This document shows positions 22,287 through 34,505 of a stretch of 64,000 bases of DNA, in pieces. A program made the translations under genes and the position numbers. The DNA comes from Simmondsia chinensis. Its lineage: Eukaryota > Streptophyta > Magnoliopsida > Caryophyllales > Simmondsiaceae. Within the stretch, counting starts at the first letter, position 1, and the number at the start of each line of letters is the position of its first letter. The stretch spans positions 5,835,501 through 5,899,500 of the forward strand of contig JAGTTD010000018.1 in NCBI GenBank assembly GCA_018398585.1, read 5' to 3'. Below the pieces are notes generated by a model that saw only the letters and a program-made list of their open reading frames with translations, had not been told where the DNA came from and made no database searches.

Positions 22287-23133
22287 TGTTGGAACAATTT
22301 GAAAAAAAGGAAAGGAACATACCCAGTGCCTCAAGGGCTCCTACCTACGCAGGGTCGGGGGAGGGGGGGGGGGGGGATGTACACAGTCTTTCCCCTTAAT
22401 GGTGTTAACCTGAAGAGAGGCTGTTTCGCAGTGCCCCCAACCTGAGGGTGAGGACTTCCCAGGAGATCACCCATCCTGGTATTACTCTCGCCCAAGCACG
22501 CTTAATTTCGGAGTTCTAATGGGATCTGGTGACAGCGTGTTGGTGCCCTCTTTGGTGTTGGAACAATTTCAAGAAAACACAAATTTGTTAGGAAAATCAT
22601 AGAACAGGTATATAAATCAGTCACTAGCTCTAAGGCACGTAGCGAACCATTTTTTTTAAGACTTATTTCTTGGATATCGTAATAGTCTAAGGGATACAAT
22701 AAAACCCACCAACAAAGTGAGAGTAAGAGTGTAGAGAGAGGAAGATGACCGAGACTTTTTAAGAGAAAGAGAATGAACTTTTTCAAGTTGTGTGCAAAAC
22801 AAAAATGGAGGGCTATTTATAGAGATTGATGTGCCTCCATACTTATCTTTAAGCAAGGGACACATCCCTTTAAAACTACCAAAATTAATTTCCAAAAATT
22901 CACAAAGAACCGCGCAAGTTAATAACCATAGCTGCTCTGTGTGTCGAACGGAGTGTTGACACACTGAGCTATGAGTCGACACTTGGGCCCAATCCCTGGG
23001 TTCTATACTTCTGTGTGTCGACACACAGGCCTATGTGTTGACACAAATATTCAAACTTTGGTTTTTGCATATTTAAGCCAAAATATATTAACATGTAAAC
23101 ATTCAAAATACTTTATTTGAAAATATACCAACA
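22287..23133 (-). repeat. Copia-C 3' LTR, interrupted by SINE-2
   Basis: It starts TGTTGGAACAATTT (22287-22300), is cut by SINE-2 and resumes with the same 14 bases at 22556. It ends ATACCAACA at 23133. A TATAAATAG box on the minus strand is at about 22813-22822. A cluster of GTGTCGACAC-type palindromes lies upstream of it at 22935-22990 and 23011-23046. The purine-rich GATGGGGAAA beyond 23133 (minus strand) is a candidate polypurine tract. Confidence 0.92.
22301..22555 (-). mobile_element. SINE-2: second 5S-headed, Au-bodied SINE
   Basis: On the minus strand it is the same composite as SINE-1: AGAGGGCACCAACACGC start, 5S head with AACTCCGAAATTAAGCGTGC and GGGTGATCTCCTGGGAAG, then GAAACAGCCTCTCTTCAGG, GACTGTGTACATCC, a long C run, GACCCTGCGTAGG, and a T-rich tail. 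The perfect 14-bp duplication TGTTGGAACAATTT lies at 22287-22300 and 22556-22569. It inserted 14 bp inside the terminus of the Copia-C LTR. Confidence 0.9.
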
Positions 23134-23729
23134 TTTCCCCATCATTTTCAAAATATGTCCATTCTCATATAATTTAAACAACATCTCGGTGTTAAAGGAA
23201 GTCTTTATGCATAAATGAGAGTGTCTTCTGATTGAATCCTCACTTAGCAAAGACGCGTTACAATTAGTTAGAGCGTAATAGTAGACTAACCTTTAAATCA
23301 TATGAGTCCATTTGACTAACCACACAAGTCTCCACACACAAGACTTACTCTCCACAACACACCACAACTTTGGCTAACACATTTAAGGCCTTATGTCCTA
23401 TACATTTCATGAGTGTGACAGTCAAACCCATGTCATTAAACACTCCTTGAACTAGCCAAACTTCACACTCATTTAGGTAGACCCCATTGATGATGTCCCC
23501 GCAACACAACATCCAACAATTTCCTCGGGTCCATTATAAACATACGCTCAACCTCTTTTTCCCTTTGTCACAAGTTGGCAAGCACTTCACCTGAGATGAA
23601 ATTTTACTTTTAGTGCTTGCAGTTACATGTACGATGCAACTCTCACATTGAACGTAAGACCTGGCATTGTACCAGGCATTAGGTTGAGGGTCCATCATAG
23701 GTGACTAAAATTAAAGGGTTTAACCCACC
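23134..23729 (-). other. Copia-C region between RNase H and 3' LTR
   Basis: No coding pattern. On the minus strand it follows the RNase H end, as expected for the 3' untranslated part of a Copia element. Confidence 0.6.
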
Positions 23730-24730
23730 GTATTACTTATAATTATTACCAGGTCTCTAGCAAGGATTTTAGTTAAAGGATCTGCTAGATTCTGACTTGC
23801 ATTTTCAAAATCAACAATGATTGGTCAATCTTTCATGAGTTGTTTCTCATAATTTTGTCTCATACTAATGTGTTCATACTTTCAATTATATACCTCACTC
23901 TTATGCATTTGAAAGCATAGCCTCACTATTAATATTGATAGAAATAGATAATATTATCTTAGGCATAAAGGAATCTTATATAATCATTTTACTTCTTTAA
24001 TAGAAAAAGTCAAAGCAATTCACTCTACAATCATGGTGAAATTAATAACACATGTTTGTTTCTTGAAACCCCAAGAGAACACTCCCACCAAATAGTAACA
24101 CCCACTAGCTTGTAGAAGAGTAGTTCTCTTAATCAGAGATACAACTAGTATTTGAGTATTCTTCTAATGTACAAGAATAGCCATTAAAAGAATACCATAA
24201 TCCATGGTCATATTAGTACCTTATGTACCACATGCCAGTAAATTCTACTTGAATTGCTAGTATATCCACTTATCTTTCCATCAACAAAGGCTACATCGAG
24301 CCTTTTTCATACTCGTAGTACCAAATATCAATTGGTACTAAATATCCATACCAAATATCAATTGGTAATCAATATACAAACATACAATGACTCCTTTATC
24401 ATTAGCAAACTTTATATACGCATCTATTCGATTCATTTATCGCCTCTTTTCCAAAGCAACATCATAAGACTTCCTAGCCTCGTCATAGAATCAAATTCTA
24501 TGATACAACAATACGGAACTTTAACATTTATATTGTCTCTAGTATATTCTACTAGATATATAGGGACATTCGATCCAAATGACTTTTGTTTTCTCGCTGT
24601 TTTACTTCTTCTAAATTCTAAAGCTATTTTAGAGATTTCTTCCCTCACAACATGATTTTCATCATATGACAAAGACATGTCATTTTGTATCGAAATTTGA
24701 TCTTTCGATTTAAGACTTGTACACAAACAA
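23730..24730 (-). pseudogene. pol: Copia-C pol remnant: integrase-RT linker and RNase H
   Basis: On the minus strand, 24726-24433 is an open block with EFRRSKTARKQKSFGSNVPI, the linker that normally precedes RT. It is followed almost at once by decayed RNase H text (GGSVLLGFQETN near 24090) and the RNase H C-terminus ENASQNLADPLTKILARDLV at 23820-23750. The RT domain that should lie between linker and RNase H is absent, an internal deletion. Upstream integrase is also not recognisable. Confidence 0.78.
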
Positions 24731-26475
24731 TTTTCATTTTGATATATTTTACTTCACGTGATCATAATACATCATCATTTCATCAATATCAATGAAAGAA
24801 CCAAAATCACTTTTGCATATTCATCCATATTTACATTCATGAACTTTAATTTACCCACAATTAAATTAAATGAATCAACACATGCCATTTATAACCTTCA
24901 AACCTTATGGGCAACATATGAATCAATATAGTTCAATATTCGTATACTTTTATGATTTGTCCACTTTGATGTCTCACAATATAATAATATTTGTATAAGT
25001 AATCACATAACATAATTATTTTTCATGTAACAATTATATATAAATTGCACTCAATTCGAGTGTCTTAATATTTATGACATAATATGATTGGATCAATATG
25101 AAATAATTATATAACTTATCCCTTTCATGATCCACAATATATATATATATATATAACATCAAATATCACATAATGTTGTCATGATCCACAATTTTTAGTT
25201 TCACTCAAATTCACACCACTTTCGTGTTCACTAAGTAAACATATGACATTCATGTCTACAAATTAGAACCGCAAAATTTATGATTGCATTAACATGCATA
25301 CATGCATTAATGGCATAACCGCACTAATATTCATGCTTATATATGAATTGTCTTTCACACATATGAACATGCATGTATTAATTACATTAATTGAACATCC
25401 ATTAATCTTGTAAGTCCATCAACATATATACATACTCAAATACTTTTCATAAGTATGAACATACATGCAATAATCCTCAATTTAGCAATACTTCATACTA
25501 TAAATTCTTTAGATTTACAATGCATACATTATATTGTGATTATCTTTACCAATAATATATACACATTAATTAGTTTCAACCATTATAATTCTATGAGAGT
25601 TAAAATCTCGGTTATACATTTTCACCAATTTATAACAATTACGTATCCATAGTTTAATGTCTTTTGAAACTTAAACAAGTCATTGTCAATTAATCATTAC
25701 AAACATGTATCACCGATCACACACATGTGTTGGATTTCAGTGTGAGCATTTACGCATGCAATATTCAATGAAGCATCATATTGCAAAGGGAATATGCGAT
25801 ACACAACAATGAAAATCAAACATTGTGTATCATTATTTTACCATTAATTTCTTTCATTCAGTTACATACTTGCATTATGAATACGTTTTCATATTCCATG
25901 AAAAATCCCTTGTTCCTTTTAATGCTCAAAACTCATGAATCGTGCACATATCTTATTACCTACATGCATAGAATCCTAGAATTCACTTATTTATTTATTA
26001 TTCATTATTAGTTTTGGCATCGTCTCGTCGTCTGGTTTTAACAACCATGCTAAACAAGGATTTCCCTTTTTAGCATCGTCTCAATGTCTGGCTTCAACAA
26101 CCACCTAAAAACCCTGATCCTCATACGTGTTTTAAAGTACTTAACCATAATTCATGGTACAAGGCCATTGTTAATCACAAAAGGAATCATTAAACAATAT
26201 TAATGTCAGTTTTAATGGTATGTGTTGAATCCAGAAGTATTATCCTAACTTAAATAACAAAAGGTATTAAAAGGAGTTTGCATACGCATGCATCTTTGCA
26301 CAAGATTCACTGGCAGCACCATTTACATGCCAATTTCTAAATTTTATATCAGCAGTAGTATTTTTACTGATTTATAGCCACCATAATAGTTCTGGTTTTC
26401 ATAATAAAATATAAAGAATTGTTCATTAAGAAATTTCTTCGCTAGATGATGCACAAATTGGTATTTGGATGAGTG
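24731..26475. other. AT-rich segment of unknown origin inside Copia-C
   Basis: About 1.7 kb without a recognisable domain. It has short TA repeats at 25138-25154 and two imperfect copies of a GCATCGTCTC...GTCTGG...TTCAACAACCA phrase at about 26017-26050 and 26070-26104. It separates the Copia-C pol remnant from the pararetrovirus block. It could be a solo LTR or a non-coding part of another insert, but no ends or target duplication were found. Confidence 0.4.
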
Positions 26476-28537
26476 GTAATTGCCCCTTGAACATCTAAGG
26501 TTTGTTAAGAAAATTTTTGTTGATTCCATTTCTTCAATTGCATTTCCAATAAAGAACAATGCTATTAACCAGGCAAGTGTTTCGACTGCATCTTCAACTT
26601 CAATGTATGAAAATGTCGAATTGACATCTTCTAGATTTATTCATCTTCGTTCAATATGAGTGTGATTAATTATTGCATTTTGATCCACTTTGGTTAGGAT
26701 ATTTGTCCACCAGTATTTAAGTTGTCCAGAAAATCCAGCAATAATAGCTTTTGAACAAATTTTATTTGAATTATTATTGGATTTATAAGCACTAGTGGCC
26801 ATTGTAATCTAGTGTAATGTGTTGAGGATCTCATATTCAGATTTGTCATTTATGTTCCATTCATAAAAGGTTTGTGCGTTATATGAGTTTGATAAGAATT
26901 GATGTATTTCTTCATATTGTATATCATGTGGAGTAGGCCTTGGATACTAGGCTCTTATTGGATTGTTTTTCCATTTTTGAGAAATTCCATTTATTTTGTT
27001 TATTTCATTATCATGAAATTGTTCTTTAATATTTGTATTTGAGTTTCATTAGATGAAGATGTTTCTTCATCTATAATTACTTCATCTTTTTTAGTAATAG
27101 TTTGAGTAGAAGATCTTGTGTAGAAGAAAGTAATTCAAATTTTCTATCAATTTTATTTACAAATCATTTTGTCGGAGTTTTATCGGTTGTCTTTCTTTTT
27201 TGGCTGAAGGTTAAATGGTTGGAATAAGGGTTGCAGTATTCCTCTTAAAAATGGGCTTATTTGTGATTCTGAAGGTCTTTCTTCATGTGTTAAAGAGTAC
27301 TGCGGGATGTGCAAGGATGATGGTTTTTGTTCATCATTCCTATTTAATATTTGATTATGAATTGTATTTAATTATTTTGAAATTGTTTTAAGTTCTAAAG
27401 CTTGAAAATTGTTTTGTTCATAAATTTTATCAATGTCTTTCATTATAGGTGTTGAAGATTCGCTATCATTTTTAGTTCTACAAAAAGGGATAGTAGCTAT
27501 ATCTTGGTTTTAGACATTGATTATTAATTTTTTTTTATGGGAGGATGAACAGATTGAATTATTTGTCCATCAGTTATAAGCCATTTGGTCATTAGAGTTG
27601 TTTTAACATTTATTAAATTCTGAGAGAAAGGGTGTGGGATTTGATGTCTTGATGTATAAGTTGAAAACCATGTAAAGAAATGAATATTACATTTTAATCC
27701 ATTTAATTCTTTGTAATATATTTCTCTTATTTCTTAAGTTTTTTTCTTTACTGAATGTTTGGAAATACCATTGGTGTTTTGCCATATTTTGTTCTGATTC
27801 AAAATCATTGCTTAAAAATTCTTTATTTATTTTGAATTCTTTTGTGTTAATATTTATTGAACGAGGTCTCATTTGGGATGCTGTTGGAGAGGTAGGATTT
27901 GAGACTGATTCATTTTAGAAAACTAGTTCAGCTAGGGGAGAATTTAAATCGATTCCCCTAAGTCTTGCACTTGTTTGATAAATTTCTTCTCTTATGGATG
28001 AGGTTGAATGCCTTGATTATTCTGTATTTGTTGTGTTGCTTATTGTAGTTTGTCTTCCAGATGCAAACCTTACGCTCACTTTACCATTCGGTTCTTCTAT
28101 TATTTGTTAAACTTGTTTCCTAGCTATATTTCTAGGAGGTTGAGGGTTTTCAATTAGCCAAAAGTTTGGAATGGTTATTTTATTCCACTTAAGATGCTTT
28201 GGTTTTATAACTTTAGCTTGATTAGCATGAACTTGTAACACCAATGTTTCTCCCGGAGGATATTGCTTTAAATATTTAGGGTTGAGTTGGCTTCCTAAAA
28301 GTTTAAAATAAATTATATATATTAGAGCAAAACCTTTAGAGTGCTATCTCAAGTGTGGATATATATATATATATCTAAAGTTAAAGTTTTGAAAATATGT
28401 GGATCCTGAAAATCTATTGAAAAACTTGGGTAACAATTGAAATAAATTGGCCCATTATGTAAATTAGTTTGAACAATTGCTAATAAAGAATCTACAAATT
28501 TGAGAAACCCTGAGTCTCTTAATGCTAACATTATAGG
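26476..28537 (-). pseudogene. Pararetrovirus movement-protein end and coat-protein start, broken
   Basis: Homologous by position and sequence to 39200-41090 of the plus copy. The segment near 28520-28350 (LLAIVQTNLHNGPIYFNCYP) belongs to the movement-protein region, and 26560-26480 (EEMESTKIFLTNLRC) to the coat-protein region. Between them the frames are disrupted by many stops. Homology to the plus copy fades near 26470-26480, taken here as the end of the viral segment. Confidence 0.72.
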
Positions 28538-29363
28538 TGTTGGAAAAATGATACAAGCTAAACTTAAGTATTATGAAAAAATACAACATATTGGAAAAGT
28601 AAGAGAAGTGCTCTACTTTACATCCGGCATAGAAAAAATAAGGGGGTTTGGTTGAGTTTATTTGGGTATATGCCCCTCAACCCATTTGAATTAAGTCGTG
28701 GGTGAGAGAATGGTGGGAACCACACGCGCGCGCACCCCCCTTTTGCCGGGCTGTGCTTGGGCGAGGGTAATCTTTTTCTTAACAGGTACATTTATTTTAT
28801 GGAAAAATCCATGCTTGAATTTACTGCAGAATTTTACTGTTAAAGCCTTAATAATATAGATTTATATGGGTCTTTATAGCTCATTTTAGCATAAATAGGG
28901 TAGAGTGACATCCTTCATGATCATCAAAACGAAAAACAACAGTCTCCTCCATTTTACTTCTCTTCCCTCTTATGTTTATTCTCTCTTTCGAAATACTTGG
29001 GAAAAGTTCTTCACTCTCCTACCCAGCTATTAACGAGTGCATGTTAATAGTCGAATCATGTTAATCAAGGAGGACGGCCGCCGTTAACACTGTTTGCACC
29101 GGAACAGTGGCGAAATCGTCTTTTAGGACAGTGGCATTTCCCAATGGCACGTTATCTTCGGTATTCAAATCAACTTCCTCACTTTTCAGTATTATTTGAT
29201 TGCTATGATATTCTTCGCTGTTTTTTGTTGCTTTTTATCACTATTTTTTCGCTGCATTTTATCACTGTTTTTCCCGCGTTTTGTCGCTGTTTTTTTCTGT
29301 GTTTTGTCATTGTAATTTCACTACTTCTATGCTGATTTTACTTACTTTTAGCTATCTAAAACA
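28538..29363 (+). repeat. Copia-D 5' LTR
   Basis: About 826 bp. Relative to the 3' LTR it has about 175 extra bases at roughly 28613-28790 and lacks about 120 bases near 28880. An ATAAATAGGG box is at about 28892. The 3' boundary (AAAACA at 29363) is the weakest call, as only 15 bases separate it from the gag ATG. Confidence 0.82.
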
Positions 29364-29378
29364 CAATTTTCGTTAAAT

Positions 29379-30270
29379 ATGGCAACCAAATTACCTCTTC
29401 CCGACATGTCTAACGTTGAGCCCATTGATGGGAAGAATTATAGGAGGTGGTCTCAGAAAATTTTATTTTTTTTCCTACAACAAGTGTGTATAGATTATGT
29501 ACTCTATGTAAAAGAGGAATATGAGGGTGAAAATGAGAAAAAAGGCTTATGAAGAAAAATTCACCGCAGATGACCGAACCTCTAGGGAAAATTTGCTACA
29601 TTACATGAGTGATAGGCTCTTTGACACTTATGTAAAATTAGACTCATCAAAAGAAATTTAGGATTCCCTATAGAAAAAAATATAGGGGTGACGATGCAGG
29701 AACTAGAAAATATGTGGTTAGTAAGTGGCTAGATTTCAAATTCGTGAACAATAAACCAATAATTGACCAAGTCCATGAATATGAAAATATAGTAACTACT
29801 CTTTTGTCATAAGGCCTTAAAATTTGCGATATAACACAAGCCTATGTTTTAAATGAAAATTTTCCACCTTCTTGAAAAGATTATAGAAACCTACTTATGC
29901 ATAAAAAGAAGGACCTGACATTAGCGGAGTTAGTCAACTACTTGAAAATTGAAAAAGAAAATAGATTTAAGGACAAGGAGCACTCATATTCATATTTTTC
30001 TAAAGCTAATACTGCAGAGGCAATGCCTAATGCATATGACAGATTTTAGAACAAGGGAAAAAAGTATCATTCAAACTTCAAACTTGGTGGAAAAATTCAA
30101 AAGCCAAACAGTAGATTTCTCGGAGATTGCTTTCACTGCGGAAAATGTGGACATATGGACAAAGATTGCGGAACCAAAAAGAACCAGACTAAAGACCCAA
30201 AGCACAAGGCTCACCTTGTAGAGATAGAGAACATCGTAGCTACTATTTCAGAGGTAACTTGGTGAACAAA
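29379..30270 (+). pseudogene. gag: Copia-D gag, broken
   Basis: ATG at 29379 starts MATKLPLPDMSNVEPIDGKN. Frames then change several times. The zinc knuckle CFHCGKCGHMDKDC at 30128-30169 is fully intact. Stops near 29650 and 29810 and frameshifts disable the protein. Confidence 0.85.
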
Positions 30271-31640
30271 ATGACTGAGTGGATCGTAAATGTTGGGGCT
30301 ACCAGGCATATTTGCACAAACTAAAACATGTTCCAGGAATACCAAAAGGCCACCAATGGAAAGGTGGTCCACATGGGCAATTCTGCAGCATTACCTATCC
30401 TTGGAAAAGGGAAGATTTCTTTAAAACTCACTTCTTAAAAAGTTTCTTACTTTGACAAATGTGCTACACGTGTCTGATATACGTAGGAATCTAATTTCGG
30501 GTAGTCTTTTAATCAAAGATGGGTTGAAATTATCCATTGACTTAGACAAATTAGTCCTGACTAGGAATGGAAAATGTGTGGGCAAGGGTTTTTGTAAGGG
30601 TGATCTTTTTGTCCTTGATGCTATTTGCATGAATAACAATGCTAGTACCTCTTCTGCTTATATTATTGAATCTCTTGAATTATCTCTCGATAGTTCACAA
30701 TGATCTTTTTGTCCTTGAGCTAGTTCACAATGATTTAGGAGACTTTAAAAGCCAAATGAGTAGAGGTGGAAAAATGTACTACATGACCTTTGTAGATGAT
30801 CACTCTAGATACTCAATGGTATTACGTCCTAAGTAACAAAGATGAAGCAGAAGAAATGTTTCTAAAATATAAAGCCAAAGTAGAAAATCAACTAGGAAGG
30901 AAAATAAAAAGAGTTAGGTCCGATAGAGGAGGAGAATATGATCCAACTTCTCTAGAAAAATTTTGTGAGGAAAATGGGATAATACATGAGCGAAGCCCTC
31001 CTTAGTGCCCACAATCTAATGGTGTCACTGAAAGGAAAAATAGAGCTTTAAAAAGTATGATGAATGCTATGCTTATTAGTTTGGACCACCTAATAACATG
31101 TGGGGGGAGGCGATATTATCTGCTTGTCATGTACTAAATAAAGTTCCTCATAAAAAATAGATAAACCCCATATAAAATGTGGAAAGGTTATGCGCCTAAT
31201 CTAAAATACTTGAAAGTGTAGGGGTGTCTAGCCAAGGTTGGATTACCTGACTTTAAACGAAATAAAATTGGACCTAAGCCTATTGGTTCTATTTTTATCG
31301 AGTATGCTCATCACAGTGCTGCTTGTCGTTTTTTGGATTAAGGATCTAATAATTCATATGCATGTTGTAGCATTATGGAATCTAGAAATGCTGAATTCTT
31401 TGAACGTATATTTCCCTTGAAATCTAATGATGCACAACCTACCAGGTTGTCTTCTCATACTATAACTGTTAACCACGACAATACTTACGATATAGACACT
31501 CCTGAAATTTAAAGGAGTAAAAGAGCAAGGAAAGAAACCAACTTTGGACCCGATTTTGTTACTATTTTCCTAACAGAAGATAACTCCATAAATAAAGAAA
31601 TTATAAGTGTCTATATGTTAGACCCCCAAAACCTATGATG
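30271..31640 (+). pseudogene. pol: Copia-D protease and integrase, broken
   Basis: The protease site reads WIVNVGATRHIC, with Asn (30288-30290) in place of the catalytic Asp. Open text at 30452-30703 covers the protease end. The His/Cys pre-integrase region is missing between about 30690 and 30720. The integrase core is recognisable as MTFVDDHSRY, then RVRSDRGGEYDPTSLEKFC at about 30910-30970, and NGVTERKNRALKSMM near 31020. Stops occur at 31003 and beyond. Confidence 0.85.
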
Positions 31641-33151
31641 AGGCTGTGAGATTGGTTGATTCGAACTTTTGGAAAAAGGCTATTAATAGCGAGCTAGAAT
31701 CACACATGGGAATTGATAGACCTTCCTAGAGGATGTAAACCAATAGGTTATAAGTGGGTCTTTAGAAGGAAAATGAAGGTTGATGGGACAATAGATAAGT
31801 TTAAGGCAAGATTAGTGGCTAAAGGTTACACCCAGAAAAAAAGGTCGAATTTTTTTATCCTTATTCACCTGTTGCTAAAATAGCCACAATTAGAACCATG
31901 ATTGCCCTTGCATCTATTCATGATTTAGTAGTGCATCAAATGGATGTCAAAACTGCATTTCTTAACGGTGACCTAGATGAAGAGATTTACATGGAACAAC
32001 CTGAGGGTTTTGTTGTCCCTAGTAATGAAAAGAAAGTATGCAAACTTGTAAAATCTCTATACGGTCTCAAACAGGAACCTATACAGTGGCATGAAAAATT
32101 TAATAGCACGCTAGTCGCCAATAATTTCCTTGGAAACAATGGTGATTCATGTGTGTATTCTAAGTTCGATTCAAATGGATGTATAATAGTTTGTCTATAT
32201 ATTGATTATATGTTGATATTTGGTAGAAACTTGAATGTTGTCAGTGAAACAAAAAACTTTATATGCTCTAAATTTGATATGAAAGATATGGGTGAAGCAA
32301 ACGTGATTCTAGGAGTTAAAATTGTGAGAACTCCAGAAGGCATAAGCCTAAACCAGTCTCACTGTATTGAGAAAATACTTAAAAAGTTTGACATGTTTAA
32401 TACTGATCCTGCAAGAACACCTTATGATCCTAGTATACATTTAACTAAACATAAAGGTGTTGCTATATGCCACTCTGAGTATGCCAAAATAATTGGTTGT
32501 GTTATGTTTTTGATGAACTATAGTAGACCTGACTTTGCATATGCTGTAAGTAAACTCAGTAAATACACACATAATCCTAATCAAGAGCATTAGAACGTGT
32601 TAAAAAGCTTGCTAAAATATTTTGAAAGGAACAATCGATTGGGGACTTCACTTCGGAAAGTTTTCCGCTATTTTAGAAGTATATTGGGATGCCAATTGAG
32701 TGTCTGATAATGATGAGATTAATTCCACTAGTGGATATGTATTCACACTAGTTGGAGGCTCTATATCCTGGAAATCTTCTAAGCAATCTCATACTACTAC
32801 GTCTACTATGGAATCTGAGTTTATTGCTATTGAATTGGCAGGTCATGAAGCCGAGTGGCACAGAAGTTTATTGGGAGACGTGCCATTGTGGGGCTTCCTG
32901 CTCCATCAGTGTCACTTCGCTGTGACAGTCAAGCTGCAATTACTATGGCAAAGAACAAAGTTTATCATGGCAAGAGAAGACACATTTGTCTCAGGCTTAA
33001 GATTAGGAACAATCTTTTAGAAAGTGGAGAGATATCACTGGACTATATAAAGTCTGAAAAGAATCTTGCGGATCCGTTGACAAAAGGCCTTTTTCGTAAA
33101 ATGCTTGTAGAAACATCGAGGGGGGTGGGATTAAATTCTATACATAAATAA
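31641..33151 (+). pseudogene. pol: Copia-D reverse transcriptase and RNase H, broken
   Basis: The RT is open from 31898 to 32593 (VHQMDVKTAFLNGDLDEEIY). The YVDD box at 32198-32209 reads YIDY, losing the second catalytic Asp. RNase H is at 32700-33020 and 32855-33151 in shifted frames ([20 protein letters not shown], then [19 protein letters not shown] and LADPLTKGLFRKML). One frameshift near 32850 and stops at 32593 and 32697 break the protein. Confidence 0.92.
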
Positions 33152-33728
33152 AATGTGATGTACCCAACCTGGTCTTGGCAGGTTCAATATGAGAAGTCAT
33201 AGTTTCATTCAAGGAGTGCACTGTGTTTTATGTTGTCCCTCCCACGAGTCCATAGCCATATGTTTGGTGGTGTAAGCAAGGCCTGCACTTGATGGACACT
33301 GTTTATATATTACCAAGGGCTAAGGTTGAGCTTAAGCTCCAATGGACCCATATCCAAATGTTTGGTGGTGTGCAGTAACACACACTTGATGGGATCCACC
33401 TATATAGGTGTGGGAGTGTGGTCACTCCCTATGAAGGTTTAAGACTTGCCTTCTAGAGTGCCATGAATATCCAAGATGAGCACAAGGCCAATAAAACCCG
33501 CCGAATCGCATGAGTTGCCGAGATCTGGAGTTTGGTATGTGTCCAAGTGAAAGATTATACAACCCCTTGTGAGGTTCATGACGAAAGTCACCTTGCAAGA
33601 TGTTGGTCCTACACTTGGGTTACACTAGATGACAATTCAAGTTGAGAGATATCGGCACTGAAAAACTGAACTCCCTTTGCCAAATCTATTCCTATCTTTC
33701 TCTTCCGCTTGTATCCTTTGTAGAGGAT
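33152..33728 (+). other. Copia-D 3' non-coding region
   Basis: A 577-bp stretch between the RNase H stop and the 3' LTR with no reading frame. It contains two related phrases with CCATATG/CCAAATGTTTGGTGGTGT at about 33252-33274 and 33350-33372, a small internal duplication. Confidence 0.65.
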
Positions 33729-34500
33729 TGTTGGAAAAATAATACAAGCTAAACTTAAGTATTATAAAAAAAAATACAACATATTGGAAAAGTAAGAAAA
33801 GTGCTCTAGTTAAGTACATTTATTTTAAGGAAAAAATCCATGCTCGAATTTACTGCAGAATTATACTATTAAAGCCTTAATAATACAGATTTATTTAGGC
33901 GTTTATAGCTGTTAGAGCTTAAATACTGCAATTAACCAATGCAAGGCGTTTTTAGATGTTGAAATAACTGGTAGTTATCTTTACTGCAAATATTTTGGTT
34001 ACTGCAGAATTTCCCATCTTCATTTTAGTATAAATAGGGTAGAGTGACATCCTTCATGATCATCAAAACCAAAAACATTAGTCTTTTCCATTTTACTTCT
34101 CTTCTCTCTTCTGTTCGTTCTTTCTTTCGAAATACTTAGGCAAAGTTCTTCACCCTCTTAACCGGCTATTAACAAGTGCACGTTAATAGTTGAATCACGT
34201 TAATCCTGGAGAATGGCCACCAGTAATACTGTTTGCATCGGAGCAGTGGCGAAATCGTCTTTTATGATAGTGGCATTTCCCACAGCGCTGTATCTTCAGT
34301 ATTCAAATCAACTTCCTCACTTTTCGGTATTATTTGAATGATGTGTTTAGATATTCTTCGCTTTTTTTTTTGCTGTGTTTTATCACTGTTTTTCGCTGCA
34401 TCTTATCATTGTTTTTTCCTGCATTTTGTCGCTGTTTTTCTCTGCATTTCGTCGCCGTAATTTGACTGCTTTTTTGCTTATTTTACTATTAGTCTTAACA
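33729..34500 (+). repeat. Copia-D 3' LTR
   Basis: 772 bp, TGTTGGAAAA...GTCTTAACA, followed by ATAGG. It contains about 120 bases near 33900-34020 that the 5' LTR lacks, with an ATAAATAGGG box at about 34031-34040. Confidence 0.9.
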
Positions 34501-34505
34501 ATAGG

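Larger units (their letters stand above)
28538..34500 (+). mobile_element. Copia-D: LTR retrotransposon inside the pararetrovirus minus copy
   Basis: A plus-strand Copia element with ends TGTTGG...TTAACA and the duplication ATAGG at 28533-28537 and 34501-34505. The pararetrovirus sequence continues exactly across the insertion site. LTRs are 28538 to about 29363 and 33729-34500. They differ by two large indels. The interior has gag, protease, integrase, RT and RNase H in Copia order, and lacks the pre-integrase zinc region. No clear tRNA primer site follows the 5' LTR. Confidence 0.92.

Noticed and set aside
22502..23024. Minus-strand open frames in the Copia-C LTR
   Set aside because: They lie within LTR and SINE sequence and contain only translated palindrome and promoter DNA.
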